From: Hungateiclostridiaceae bacterium UBA1305 | GTDB lineage: Bacteria > Bacillota > Clostridia > Acetivibrionales > DTU013 | Direction of reading: 5' to 3' | NCBI GenBank assembly: GCA_002307275.1 | Contig: DBTX01000066.1 | Location: forward strand, 1-50,136 | DNA: 50,136 nucleotides | Shown here: in pieces, positions 1-7,906 of the stretch | Position numbering within the stretch: position 1 is the first letter of the stretch | How the letters are laid out: each line of letters opens with the position of its first letter | Translations under genes and position numbers: made by a program | The notes under the pieces: generated by a model | The model's database searches: none | What the model saw: the letters and a program-made list of their open reading frames with translations, nothing else | What the model was told of the DNA's origin: nothing

Positions 1-2
1 TG

Positions 3-1061
3 TATATCCTTTTTTCACTTCCCGCTTCCTGGGTGGTGGATCGCTTCGGCTACCGGCACTCCCTCATCATAGGTGCCGTCATTACTGCAGTTTTCGGATT
101 GATCCGGGCAGTTTTTGCAGATAATTTTACAATTGTCCTCGTGGTCCAGTTCATTATAGCCATAGGCCAGCCTTTTCTGCTGAATATTTCTACAAAGGTT
201 CCGGCTAACTGGTTTCCCGTCTCCGAACGTTCCACTGCCGCCGGTATCCTTACAATGGCGCAATATATAGGCTTTGCCGTTCCCATGCTCCTGTCGCCCA
301 TGATTGCCGAAAGCTCCGGTATTCCGAATACGTTCATGGTATTTGCCATCATAGCAGTTATATCTGCCCTGGCAGCCATCCTTTTCACCCGCGAAAAACC
401 TCTTGTCGCCCCTCCCGGCCCTGCCGCCCAAAAGGAAGATCTGAGTCTGGCTTCCATCAGAAAGCTGTTTTTGAATAAATCCTTCCTGCTTGTATTTTTC
501 ATTTGTCTTATTTCCGTGGGAATATTCAATACCCTGCTGACCCTGATTGAGACCATACTGCTTCCCCGGGGCATTACATCCGCCCAGTCCGGCATCGTTG
601 GCGCGGTATTCGTTATTGCAGGTGTCATCGGTGCAGTTGTTTTACCGGTCATTTCAGATAAACTCCATGTCAGAGCACCCTTTTTCGTAGGTGCCATTTC
701 CTTGCTGATACCGGTTTACCTGGGTTTTACTTTTGTGCAAAGCTTTGTTTTGGTTGCCATACTGGCTGGAATTGCAGGTTTTTCAATCATGGGTGTCGCC
801 CCTGTTTTGTTCCAGCATGGAGCGGAAGTAGCCTATCCTATTCAGGAAGGCACCTCTCTTGGAGTAATACTTTTAGCGGGGCAGATATCCGGTATTCTGT
901 TTGTTTATCTTTTTGAAACACTGCAAAATGCATCCGGTTCGGTGATTTGGCCAATGCTGCTGGTCGTGGCGCTGACGGCGGCGGAACTGCCGCTAACGCT
1001 TCGGATGAGGGAGTCCGTATTGATTATTGGTGAAAATCCATCAACGCCTGTTGGTTTGTAA
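3..1061 (+). CDS. MFS transporter, 5' end outside the window
   Basis: This is a major facilitator superfamily membrane transporter whose beginning lies before the window. The frame is open from base 3 without a stop. The GTG at 33 falls inside the conserved stretch S-W-V-V-D-R-F-G-Y-R, which is the motif A loop between membrane helices 2 and 3, so it is not the real start. The visible 352 residues hold roughly ten hydrophobic helices. The segment A-N-W-F-P-V-S-E-R-S-T-A recalls the FLVCR-like branch of the superfamily, but the substrate cannot be told. A central cytoplasmic loop (K-P-L-V-A-P-P-G) separates the two helical halves, as usual. It stands alone; the next gene is more than 700 bases away. 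Family assignment is firm, the substrate is unknown. Confidence 0.85.
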   Translation, partial: YILFSLPASWVVDRFGYRHSLIIGAVITAVFGLIRAVFADNFTIVLVVQFIIAIGQPFLLNISTKVPANWFPVSERSTAAGILTMAQYIGFAVPMLLSPMIAESSGIPNTFMVFAIIAVISALAAILFTREKPLVAPPGPAAQKEDLSLASIRKLFLNKSFLLVFFICLISVGIFNTLLTLIETILLPRGITSAQSGIVGAVFVIAGVIGAVVLPVISDKLHVRAPFFVGAISLLIPVYLGFTFVQSFVLVAILAGIAGFSIMGVAPVLFQHGAEVAYPIQEGTSLGVILLAGQISGILFVYLFETLQNASGSVIWPMLLVVALTAAELPLTLRMRESVLIIGENPSTPVGL

Positions 1062-1169
1062 AGCAGTCCGGGATAGTGAGCGGAGCCGGAATAGTAGAAT
1101 CATTCCCTGAAAAACAGGGTTTCCTCCTCGTTAATTGTACATGGTATAGTGTTGTATGAACAGGTTCAC

Positions 1170-1201
1170 TTGGAACATTGGAACATTGGAACATTGGAAC
1201 A
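1170..1201. repeat. 8-bp tandem repeat, four copies
   Basis: The unit TTGGAACA occurs four times head to tail without mismatch. It lies in non-coding sequence. A period of 8 is not a multiple of 3, which fits a non-coding repeat. Confidence 0.9.
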
Positions 1202-1409
1202 CAGCACACGGTGGCGTAATATTGGAATTGCTGTCAATACCTATATTTAAGTATTGTTCATGCTTATTATACTTTTTTTCCAAAAAGCAATGCACCTGAA
1301 ATGCTTGGTATAGGTACATTTGAAACGGTTGCTATATTGCGGTTTTGTTAAAAATTCAGAAAACTTACGCTAGAATAACGCTATATAGATAGCCAATAGA
1401 TGGTAAGAC

Positions 1410-1452
1410 AAAAAGGGTTCTGTGTATTGTTAAGTGATTAAAGAGCCTTTTT
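1410..1452. terminator. Possible bidirectional terminator hairpin
   Basis: The arms AAAAAGGGTTCT (1410-1421) and AGAGCCTTTTT (1442-1452) pair over 11 bases with one bulged G and a G-U pair. A and T tracts flank the stem on either side, as in a two-way intrinsic terminator. It lies 350 bases after the MFS gene, so the transcript it ends is uncertain. Confidence 0.45.
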
Positions 1453-1752
1453 ATTAGTTATACTGGCTGCGGGATTATCCAATCAGTTGCCAGGCCACCA
1501 TGACAGCCTCAGGTTTTTCGCTAAATGAGTCCACTAAAACCTCTTCTTCTATTCGCTTTTGATGTTTTATACCAGCATAATGAATATATTTGATTAATGA
1601 TTGTCATCTCATCATTTTCTGCAACTGATAATTTTAACACTCTTTACAAATATGTTTTTTATGACCTTTTCCTGAAAATCGTTTTACCTTTAATGTATTC
1701 AATTAACACACGCTCACTGCCTCTGCGGTTTCTTGCTGTTTTTATATATCTC

Positions 1753-1781
1753 TTGACATCCTAACAGTTGTTAGGTATAAT
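1753..1781 (+). promoter_or_regulatory. Consensus sigma-A promoter of the tetR-ABC operon
   Basis: TTGACA at 1753-1758 and TATAAT at 1776-1781 are separated by exactly 17 bases, a perfect housekeeping promoter. Transcription should begin near 1788, leaving a leader of under 20 bases before the GTG start at 1805. The spacer is almost entirely filled by the first palindrome (1760-1775). Confidence 0.9.
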
Positions 1782-1800
1782 TTGCCTAACAACTGTTAGG
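1760..1800. promoter_or_regulatory. Twin palindromic operators, probable TetR binding sites
   Basis: Two 16-base sites, 1760-1775 (CCTAACAGTTGTTAGG) and 1785-1800, are exact reverse complements of each other. Each is itself a palindrome with arms CCTAACA and TGTTAGG around a 2-base centre. The centres are 25 bases apart. The first fills the space between the -35 and -10 boxes and the second covers the transcription start and early leader. This is the usual layout of an autoregulatory TetR operator pair; the identity of the binding protein is inferred from the tetR-type gene that follows. Confidence 0.85.
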
Positions 1801-1804
1801 ATGC

Positions 1805-2434
1805 GTGATAAATTTGATTAAGGACAGGAATAATACAAAAGGCAAAATATTGCAGGTTTCATTGGATCTCTTCTCCCGCAGGGGCTACAGCGCTGTTTCC
1901 ATACGTGATATCTGCGGCAGGGTAGGTATTAAGGAAAGCTCGGTATACCACCATTTTAAAAGCAAACAGGAGATTTTTGATGTCCTGTGCGATTCCTTTA
2001 CAGGAACAATATACGCAATACCACAGGCATTCTCGGTCGAAATGCAGAAAGTAACTTCTGTAAAGGAGGAGGAGTTTATCTTTGTGTGCCGGAGCTTTGT
2101 GAATGATTATCTCATGAACGAAAAAATCAATCAATTCATCCGAATGCTGATCATAGAGCAAAGCATAAGCACTCAGGTAGCTGAACTTTATCACAAGGTT
2201 CTGTTTGACGATGCTCTTGCCGGTCAAAAAGTCATATATGAATGGCTGATACGTATCGGTTTCCTGAAAAACTTCGATATCGATACAATGGTTCTGGAAT
2301 ACTATGCGCCTGTTGTTTATCTGTTTCACCGCTACCTCGCAGCAGGAGAAATCACAGATGAGGTGAAGACTGAAGTAAACGAACATCTGTTAAAGCATAT
2401 ACAAAATTTCCTACGCAAATATAAAAGAGTTTGA
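1805..2434 (+). CDS. TetR/AcrR-family transcriptional regulator
   Basis: A 209-residue TetR-type repressor. The N-terminal helix-turn-helix spans about residues 12-58, with the recognition region S-I-R-D-I-C-G-R-V-G-I-K-E-S-S-V-Y-H-H-F typical of the family. The remaining helical part would bind an unknown ligand. The start is GTG at 1805, only about 17 bases after the predicted transcription start; a TTG at 1814 is an alternative. It heads an operon with an ABC exporter (23-base gap to the ATPase gene), so it probably represses itself and the exporter until a toxic compound or peptide appears. The palindromes in its promoter support autoregulation. The effector is not known. Confidence 0.9.
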   Translation: MINLIKDRNNTKGKILQVSLDLFSRRGYSAVSIRDICGRVGIKESSVYHHFKSKQEIFDVLCDSFTGTIYAIPQAFSVEMQKVTSVKEEEFIFVCRSFVNDYLMNEKINQFIRMLIIEQSISTQVAELYHKVLFDDALAGQKVIYEWLIRIGFLKNFDIDTMVLEYYAPVVYLFHRYLAAGEITDEVKTEVNEHLLKHIQNFLRKYKRV

Positions 2435-2456
2435 ATTAATCAAGGGGGCTCAAAAA

Positions 2457-3377
2457 ATGTCTTATATTATACAAACAAAAGAGCTGAGTAAATTATTCAA
2501 AAAAACCGCTGCAGTCGACAAGCTGAACCTTAATGTAACAAAAGGCGATATTTACGGCTTCATCGGACAAAACGGCTCAGGAAAGACTACGACAATCCGC
2601 ATGCTGCTGAATTTGATCAAGCCTTCCGGGGGAACCGTTGAACTTTTCAGCGAAACGGTATCAGGCGGCAATATATACCGGCATTTGAAGAAAATTGGCG
2701 CAATCATTGAAACCCCGGGTTTTTATTTGAACCTTTCGGGAGAGGAAAACCTGGACATCCATCGGATTATGATGGATATTCCGGACAGGTCCAGTGTGGA
2801 CCGTGCTTTGAAATTGGTCGGACTGTCAGATCAGAAAGGTAAAAAAACACAGCAATACTCTCTTGGAATGAAACAGCGTCTTGGCATTGCAAGAGCACTG
2901 CTGCATGATCCTGAGCTTCTGATACTGGACGAGCCGACAAACGGATTGGATCCGCAGGGGATTGTGGAAATCCGGGATATGCTTGTTAACATTTCCAAGC
3001 AGGGAAAAACCATACTCATATCCTCGCATATACTTTCCGAGATAGAGAAAATGGTCAGCCGCATCGGCATCCTTCATAATGGGAAACTTCTTGAAGAAAG
3101 CAGCCGGGAAGATTTCCGCAAAAAATGCGGACAATCGATCCAGTATAGGGTCAGTGAACCGGACAAGGCAGCCGAGTTGATAAAAAAGCTCGTTAACGGG
3201 GCGGATATCTCCGTCAATGAGGATCTTGTCACATTAAGAATTACAGAAAGTGATAATAATGGAAAAATCATAAAGCTATTGGTTGAAAACGATATTGAGG
3301 TGAAGGAAAGCAAGGTGATCCAAGCTTCTCTTGAGGATTACTTCATTAAACTCACAGGAGGGAGCGGCCATGTATAA
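2457..3377 (+). CDS. ABC transporter ATP-binding protein, BcrA/lantibiotic-immunity type
   Basis: A 306-residue ATPase subunit that powers the two following membrane proteins. Visible motifs are Walker A G-Q-N-G-S-G-K-T (37-44), signature Y-S-L-G-M-K-Q (134-140), Walker B L-L-I-L-D-E-P (154-160) and the H-loop histidine near 191. The C-terminal 80 residues form the extra domain seen in BcrA-like drug and bacteriocin exporters. A good ribosome site (AAGGGGG) precedes the ATG. Its stop overlaps the next gene by 8 bases, so the two are translationally coupled. With two different permeases and a TetR gene this resembles LanFEG/BcrAB self-protection or peptide-resistance pumps; the substrate is an inference. 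Confidence 0.92.
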   Translation: MSYIIQTKELSKLFKKTAAVDKLNLNVTKGDIYGFIGQNGSGKTTTIRMLLNLIKPSGGTVELFSETVSGGNIYRHLKKIGAIIETPGFYLNLSGEENLDIHRIMMDIPDRSSVDRALKLVGLSDQKGKKTQQYSLGMKQRLGIARALLHDPELLILDEPTNGLDPQGIVEIRDMLVNISKQGKTILISSHILSEIEKMVSRIGILHNGKLLEESSREDFRKKCGQSIQYRVSEPDKAAELIKKLVNGADISVNEDLVTLRITESDNNGKIIKLLVENDIEVKESKVIQASLEDYFIKLTGGSGHV

Positions 3378-4083
3378 ATTATTGACCCTGGAATTCAGGA
3401 AACTGAAAGGGACGTTTCTGAATATACTGATTCCTGTTACATTTCTGGCGCCGCTCATCCTTGTTCTTATCCAATATGCTTCAGACCAGAAGACTTCCTT
3501 ATCGGATATTATAACAAATAGCAGCGTTTTCATCCAGATGATATCCCTTGCATGTGTTGTCATTTCAGGATGTTACATTACAACAAGGGAATATAAAAGC
3601 AACATGATGCCTTATCTGGCTATCACACCAAATTCCATGGCCCGGATTCTGTTCTGCAAGTTCATCCTGCTCTTTTTGGAGACATTTTTGCTGCAATTAG
3701 CCATTTTTGGAGCTTTGCTCTGTGTAAATACAGTCCTGAATGGTTTTGATGGCATTATTGCGTTCCGTTTCCTTACCACAGGCCTCTTAAGTACATTGTT
3801 CCTCAGTTGCCTGATACCGGCTATTGCCTTTATCGCTTTATGGAGACAGAGCTTCGCCGGCTCATCAATTATTTTCCTTGTCTTTTTCATGTTCACATAT
3901 CCATTTACCTTCATGAGCTATGGCTACATTTTTCCCCAATTGGTGCCGGTCATACTGGTTTCCAAATTTCTCGGAAACGGACGATGCGCGCAGATCAGCT
4001 ATAAATCCGGAATCGTGGTCCTTTCTGTTACCTTTGCGGTTTTTTTATACCTGTCGATCCGAAGTGTGAAAAAAAAGGGGTGA
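3370..4083 (+). CDS. ABC-2-type permease, first subunit
   Basis: A 237-residue integral membrane protein with about six hydrophobic helices, following an N-terminal amphipathic start M-Y-K-L-L-T-L-E-F-R-K-L-K typical of LanE/BcrB-like permeases. The ATG at 3370 was chosen over one at 3331 because an AGGAGGGA ribosome site lies 6 bases before it and because it overlaps the stop of the ATPase gene (ATGTATAA). It should form the exporter pore with the following permease. The conserved N-terminal pattern with a charged E-F-R-K is shared with the partner. The family is clear from layout and topology; the substrate is unknown. Confidence 0.85.
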   Translation: MYKLLTLEFRKLKGTFLNILIPVTFLAPLILVLIQYASDQKTSLSDIITNSSVFIQMISLACVVISGCYITTREYKSNMMPYLAITPNSMARILFCKFILLFLETFLLQLAIFGALLCVNTVLNGFDGIIAFRFLTTGLLSTLFLSCLIPAIAFIALWRQSFAGSSIIFLVFFMFTYPFTFMSYGYIFPQLVPVILVSKFLGNGRCAQISYKSGIVVLSVTFAVFLYLSIRSVKKKG

Positions 4084-4089
4084 TGAATA

Positions 4090-4821
4090 ATGCTGCGAAT
4101 AATGGAAGCGGAGATAAAAAAACTATATGCCTCTAAAATGTGGTGGCTCATTGCAGCCGGAGCAGTATTGCCCGCGCTGATTACCTGCCTTTCCTTTCTG
4201 GAGAAGAGAGACACTTCATGGCTCGTTTTTATGCATGTGGCGCTGCTGATATTCAATGTGCAATCATTGCTGACTTTTTCGGCATTTGGCGCCTTCCTTT
4301 ACGCACGGGAATATGAAGATAATACAATTGAGGTAATCCTTTGCTATCCATACTCGAAACGGAGCTTTCTTTTTGCCAAACTGGCTATTATGTTTTTAGT
4401 TATTGTAATAACGGCAATATTATTCGGTACATGCACCCTGTGTTTTGGTTCCATACTTCTCCCGGCTGTGCTGACTTCGACTCTGTTGCGGCATTTTGTA
4501 AAAATTCTGCTGCTTGTGATCCTGATGCATTTTCTCCTGAGCCCGGCAGTCTTTTTTCTTGCCGGGCTTGCTCGCATGGCTATATCAGGGGTTATCTCCG
4601 GAATCGTCGGTATGTGCCTGTGCATGATGCTTTACAGTACGAATTTCATACAATTCATTCCCATGTGCATCCCGTTCGTTCTGACGGATCATATTCTGGG
4701 CATGAATGTCATGAGGATCCTCCCGAACTACGGTATTCACTGGAGCATCCTGGCAGTCTGGTTCGTCCTGTTCCTCTTTGTAAATGCAAATATCCGTCCG
4801 GATATTTATAGTAGAAGCTGA
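4090..4821 (+). CDS. ABC-2-type permease, second subunit
   Basis: A 243-residue membrane protein, the last gene of the tetR-ABC operon, six bases after the preceding stop. It starts M-L-R-I-M-E-A-E-I-K-K-L, the same amphipathic opening as its partner, followed by about six membrane helices and the ABC-2 feature Y-A-R-E-Y-E-D-N-T-I-E near residues 73-83. Having two related but distinct permeases points to the LanEG arrangement of bacteriocin-immunity exporters. No clear terminator follows. The substrate is not identifiable. Confidence 0.85.
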   Translation: MLRIMEAEIKKLYASKMWWLIAAGAVLPALITCLSFLEKRDTSWLVFMHVALLIFNVQSLLTFSAFGAFLYAREYEDNTIEVILCYPYSKRSFLFAKLAIMFLVIVITAILFGTCTLCFGSILLPAVLTSTLLRHFVKILLLVILMHFLLSPAVFFLAGLARMAISGVISGIVGMCLCMMLYSTNFIQFIPMCIPFVLTDHILGMNVMRILPNYGIHWSILAVWFVLFLFVNANIRPDIYSRS

Positions 4822-5093
4822 GACTATGCAATTCAGCTCTGCCTCCATTTGTTCTGCCTTGCACAGTGTCCTCCATTACTCTTTATACTAAAGCGAATAC
4901 ATTGACTGCACCGGGCAACTTTTCCGTATCAGTGGTACGTTCCTCCATAAACGCACTTTACTATATCTTTTCAGTAATAGAATTGTTACTAATATGCCAT
5001 TAAATGGTAATAAATAAAGAGTAAAATGAAAGTATGGAAGGCTGATTCCGGATATTGGGAGTAAAGCGGGATGTAGCCTGAAAACTTTATTAT

Positions 5094-5101
5094 CAAGGAG
5101 G
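5094..5101 (+). promoter_or_regulatory. Strong ribosome binding site of the Fn3 protein
   Basis: CAAGGAGG lies 6 bases before ATG 5108 and fixes that start. The 286-base gap before it (4822-5107) shows no other clear feature. Confidence 0.8.
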
Positions 5102-5107
5102 TATAGT

Positions 5108-6553
5108 ATGTTTAGGTTCACAAAAAAATTGCTGATTGGTGCTTTAACTTTTATATTCTTACTGAGTTGGAGCACGGTATCAAGCCCCACAGCAGCAAAT
5201 GCCGCCAACGCAAAGGGAAACCACCAGAAAATGTCAGGTTTCCAGTCAGGTGCAGGCGGACAGTGGATGTTGAATATGTGGCTTCAACTGGATCAACATA
5301 ACAACGGTGTGCGGAAGGGAAACAGCAGGCTGTATTCCGGCCTGGGAACGGTGAACAACAGCCTGCATTATGGACAGGGAACAGGGAACAACGGGTTGCA
5401 TCCAGGTCAATGGATTGGATCTCAGAACGATCAATTGTCGTTATCTTTTCTCGTCTCACAGGTAGCAGATATTTTAGATGCAAATGAACAAACAATTATC
5501 AAAAAATTACAGAATGGCAGCTCTATGGTTGAGATCGCTAAAAGCTATGATGTTGATGAATCCACCCTTTTGGAAAAATTAGAGGATCTCATCAGTGATG
5601 AAATTGATAATGCAGTAGCAAGCGGCGCTATTACTGATACTCAAGCTTCGGAAATGGAAAGCAAATTGACCGAATGCCTGGAACAGGTTTTAGAAAGAAA
5701 ACTTAACAGTAGTGTCAAAACTACCGGTACTTTAGGTGTACCGGACAATCTTGAAGCTACGGCTGTAAGTGATAGTGAAATAACATTGGAGTGGAATTTC
5801 GTAAGTAGTGCGACGTCCTATTATGTTTACAGAGCGAAGTCCAAATCCGGAACTTACACAAAAATAGATACTGTTACAGGAACAAGCTATAAAGATGACG
5901 ATTTGACTGATGATACGACCTACTATTATAAAGTTCAGGCCCATAATAGTAAGGGCACAAGCAATTATTCTTCTATCGTATATGCTACTACAGGCGACAG
6001 TTCTGAAAGTGATCTGGATGCACCTGACGATCTTAGCGCTACAGCCGGAAATGATGGCGAAATAGCACTTGATTGGGATTCCGTAAGTGGTGCAGCATCG
6101 TATTACGTATACAGATCAACATCGTATTCCGGAATCTATGTTAAAATTGTTACTGTCACAGCGACAAGCTATACGGATAATAATTTGATGGATGGTACAA
6201 CTTATTATTATAAGGTTAAAGCTCGCAGCAGTTCTGATACAAGCAGTTATTCATCAATCGTCAATGCTGTTGCTCAAGACGATGATTTGACTGCGCCGGA
6301 TGACCTTACCGCAACAGCTGGCAGTTCCTCCAAAATATCATTGGATTGGGATTCGGTGAATGATGCAACATCCTATTATGTTTACAGATCATCATCTTAT
6401 TCAGGGACTTACTCAAAAATAGTTACTGTTACAACTTCAAGTTATACGGATACCGGCCTGTCGAATGATACAACCTACTATTATAAGGTAAAGGCTCATA
6501 GTAGTTCGGATACCAGCGGATATTCCTCCGTTGCTCATGCCACAACAGATTAA
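5108..6553 (+). CDS. Secreted protein with helical domain and three fibronectin type III repeats
   Basis: A 481-residue exported protein of unknown role. A Sec signal peptide (about residues 1-31; K-K-L-L-I-G-A-L-T-F-I-F, then A-N-A-A-N-A) is followed by a Gly/Asn/Gln-rich low-complexity stretch. Next comes a helical domain (about 115-200, with E-I-A-K-S-Y-D-V-D-E-S-T-L and A-S-G-A-I-T-D-T-Q-A-S-E) resembling repeats of Firmicute surface proteins. Three tandem fibronectin type III modules follow at about 210-297, 303-385 and 394-481. The modules share Y-Y-V-Y-R-S-x-S-Y-S-G and T-T-Y-Y-Y-K-V-K-A, so they arose by recent duplication. There is no LPXTG or surface-layer motif and no catalytic domain, so adhesion or matrix scaffolding is only a guess. 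It is a single-gene unit followed by a hairpin. Confidence 0.85.
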   Translation: MFRFTKKLLIGALTFIFLLSWSTVSSPTAANAANAKGNHQKMSGFQSGAGGQWMLNMWLQLDQHNNGVRKGNSRLYSGLGTVNNSLHYGQGTGNNGLHPGQWIGSQNDQLSLSFLVSQVADILDANEQTIIKKLQNGSSMVEIAKSYDVDESTLLEKLEDLISDEIDNAVASGAITDTQASEMESKLTECLEQVLERKLNSSVKTTGTLGVPDNLEATAVSDSEITLEWNFVSSATSYYVYRAKSKSGTYTKIDTVTGTSYKDDDLTDDTTYYYKVQAHNSKGTSNYSSIVYATTGDSSESDLDAPDDLSATAGNDGEIALDWDSVSGAASYYVYRSTSYSGIYVKIVTVTATSYTDNNLMDGTTYYYKVKARSSSDTSSYSSIVNAVAQDDDLTAPDDLTATAGSSSKISLDWDSVNDATSYYVYRSSSYSGTYSKIVTVTTSSYTDTGLSNDTTYYYKVKAHSSSDTSGYSSVAHATTD

Positions 6554-6612
6554 GGCTGGCAATAACATGGGGGTACGGTTCTTAAAGGGAGCAATCGGAA
6601 ATTTTGCGTGCA

Positions 6613-6660
6613 GCAAAGGCTCAAGTAGTAAATAATAAGTGCTGCTTGAGCCTTTGTTAT
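6613..6660 (+). terminator. Hairpin after the Fn3 gene, probable terminator
   Basis: A perfect 12-base stem, CAAAGGCTCAAG (6614-6625) with CTTGAGCCTTTG (6645-6656), encloses a 19-base loop. The T tract behind it is short (TTAT), so it may be a weak terminator or an mRNA-protecting hairpin. Confidence 0.6.
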
Positions 6661-6689
6661 AACTTGCGTAAAATTTTCTATTGTTCAGG

Positions 6690-6735
6690 AACACAGGGGA
6701 TGGTTCTCCTGTGTTCTCCTGTGTTCTCTTGTGTT
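6690..6735. repeat. Small inverted and tandem repeat cluster
   Basis: AACACAGG (6690-6697) pairs with CCTGTGTT (6708-6715) around a core containing GGTTCT. A 10-base unit CTCCTGTGTT is repeated at 6706, 6716 and, with one change, 6726. A related GGGGGTACGGTTCTT string occurs at about 6569-6583. The pattern resembles the short GGTTCT-centred palindromes scattered through some Clostridia genomes. Confidence 0.6.
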
Positions 6736-6919
6736 TCGTACAAATAGCTATTGTGTATTTATTGCGAATAATTAAGCTAATGAACCATATTCAACGAATA
6801 CGCCATATCTGGCTACTTTTCCATATTCAGTCATTGCACATACTTAAACTTAAACTACTCTGTAATAATGATTTATATCCCACATTTCATGACAGTCCTC
6901 CAAAAAGATAAATTATTCA

Positions 6920-6948
6920 TTGACATATAATATTATTCATTGTATAGT
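6920..6948 (+). promoter_or_regulatory. Promoter of the SDR gene pair
   Basis: TTGACA (6920-6925) and TATAGT (6943-6948) are 17 bases apart. The direct repeat TTATTCATTG at 6913-6922 and 6933-6942, with a third partial copy at 6950-6958, overlaps both boxes and could be a regulator site. The gap 6554-7003 otherwise holds only the hairpin and repeats listed separately. Confidence 0.75.
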
Positions 6949-7003
6949 ATTATTCATAAGACAATTAGAGCGCAGTAATACTTCATCAAAAGGAGTGAAA
7001 ATT

Positions 7004-7831
7004 ATGAAATCACTGGTATGTATCACAGGGGCGGCAGGCGGGCTGGGCAAGGCATTTTCAGTCGAATGTGCGAGCCGTGGCTGGGATCTGTTCCTTACGG
7101 ACCTTTCGGAGGAAGCTTTGGGAAAGTTGGTAACAAGCTTGACAAATACCTATAACATAAATGTGAATTACCACAGTTGTGACCTGACTGATTTTGATGC
7201 CAGGTCGGAACTATTTGAACACATGAGACAAAAAGGATACAATTTCAACTTCCTGATAAATGTCGCTGGTCTGGATTATGAGGGTGTGTTTTCTGAAAGA
7301 AGCCGTGATCAAATCAGAACGATCCTCAGGCTTAACATCGAAGCGAATCTTGAAATGACAAATGCCCTGCTGAGGCTTCGTGACATCTCAAGAACCTTCA
7401 GAATCATCAATGTTGCCAGTCTCGCCGCTTATTATCCCATGCCTGTCAAGGCCATGTACGCATCTTCCAAGCGCTTCCTGCTCGACTTTTCAAGAGCGCT
7501 GCGTGAGGAGCTCCGATCCCAGGACGCTACCGTTACTGCGTTGTGCCCGGCTGGAATGCCAACTACACCGGAGTGCATCAGGGCAATTGAAGTGCAGGGG
7601 TTTGCCGGCAGGATTACGACCAGGAATGTAGGCTTCGTTGCAGCAGGAACGATTGACAGGGCTCTTAGGGGCAAAGCGGTTTACATTCCGGGATTACTGA
7701 ACTGGATGCTGAAGCAGGCCGGAGGTCTTGTCCCCCCATCATTAATTGCTCACTTGATCGGAAGCCGTTGGAAGGCCGCACATGGAAAAAGAGCAGCTGT
7801 CCGGCCTGCAGTGCAGCCGGAGGCATTATAA
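7004..7831 (+). CDS. Short-chain dehydrogenase/reductase
   Basis: A 275-residue classical SDR oxidoreductase acting with NAD(P). The nucleotide-binding motif T-G-A-A-G-G-L-G lies at residues 8-15 and the catalytic Y-A-S-S-K follows the active-site serine in N-V-A-S-L-A-A-Y. ATG 7004 is preferred over an upstream in-frame start at 6920, because the latter would lie inside the -35 box and an AAGGAG site sits 7 bases before 7004. The C-terminal region (W-M-L-K-Q-A-G-G-L-V-P-P) is hydrophobic, as in SDRs acting on lipids or other hydrophobic substrates. It is followed 75 bases later by a second SDR gene, with a remnant element between. The substrate is unknown. Confidence 0.88.
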   Translation: MKSLVCITGAAGGLGKAFSVECASRGWDLFLTDLSEEALGKLVTSLTNTYNINVNYHSCDLTDFDARSELFEHMRQKGYNFNFLINVAGLDYEGVFSERSRDQIRTILRLNIEANLEMTNALLRLRDISRTFRIINVASLAAYYPMPVKAMYASSKRFLLDFSRALREELRSQDATVTALCPAGMPTTPECIRAIEVQGFAGRITTRNVGFVAAGTIDRALRGKAVYIPGLLNWMLKQAGGLVPPSLIAHLIGSRWKAAHGKRAAVRPAVQPEAL

Positions 7832-7839
7832 CACATCGG

Positions 7840-7875
7840 TTCAACGAGATGGGGATATCTTTTGCTTCATTATAA
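7840..7875. repeat. Internally deleted copy of the 49831-49959 element
   Basis: The first ten bases (TTCAACGAGA) are identical to the left end of the structured element at 49831. The following 26 bases match its right end (49935-49959) at 21 of 25 aligned positions with one gap. About 94 interior bases are missing. It lies between the two SDR genes and the differences are mostly transitions, suggesting a decayed copy. Confidence 0.65.
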
Positions 7876-7906
7876 CGAGACATCATAAAAGCGGAGGTGA
7901 ATTTTT

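Larger units (their letters stand above)
1062..1752. other. Gene-poor gap with small repeats
   Basis: No convincing gene is visible in these 691 bases. Short open frames here lack ribosome sites and protein-like composition. The stretch holds a small hairpin (arms 1105-1109 and 1115-1119) just after the MFS gene, four tandem copies of an 8-base unit at 1170-1201, and a terminator-like hairpin at 1410-1452. The rest is A+T-rich and unremarkable. Confidence 0.6.

Noticed and set aside
50..697. A 215-codon minus-strand open frame
   Set aside because: It mirrors the MFS transporter gene; the plus strand carries the conserved membrane-protein motifs.
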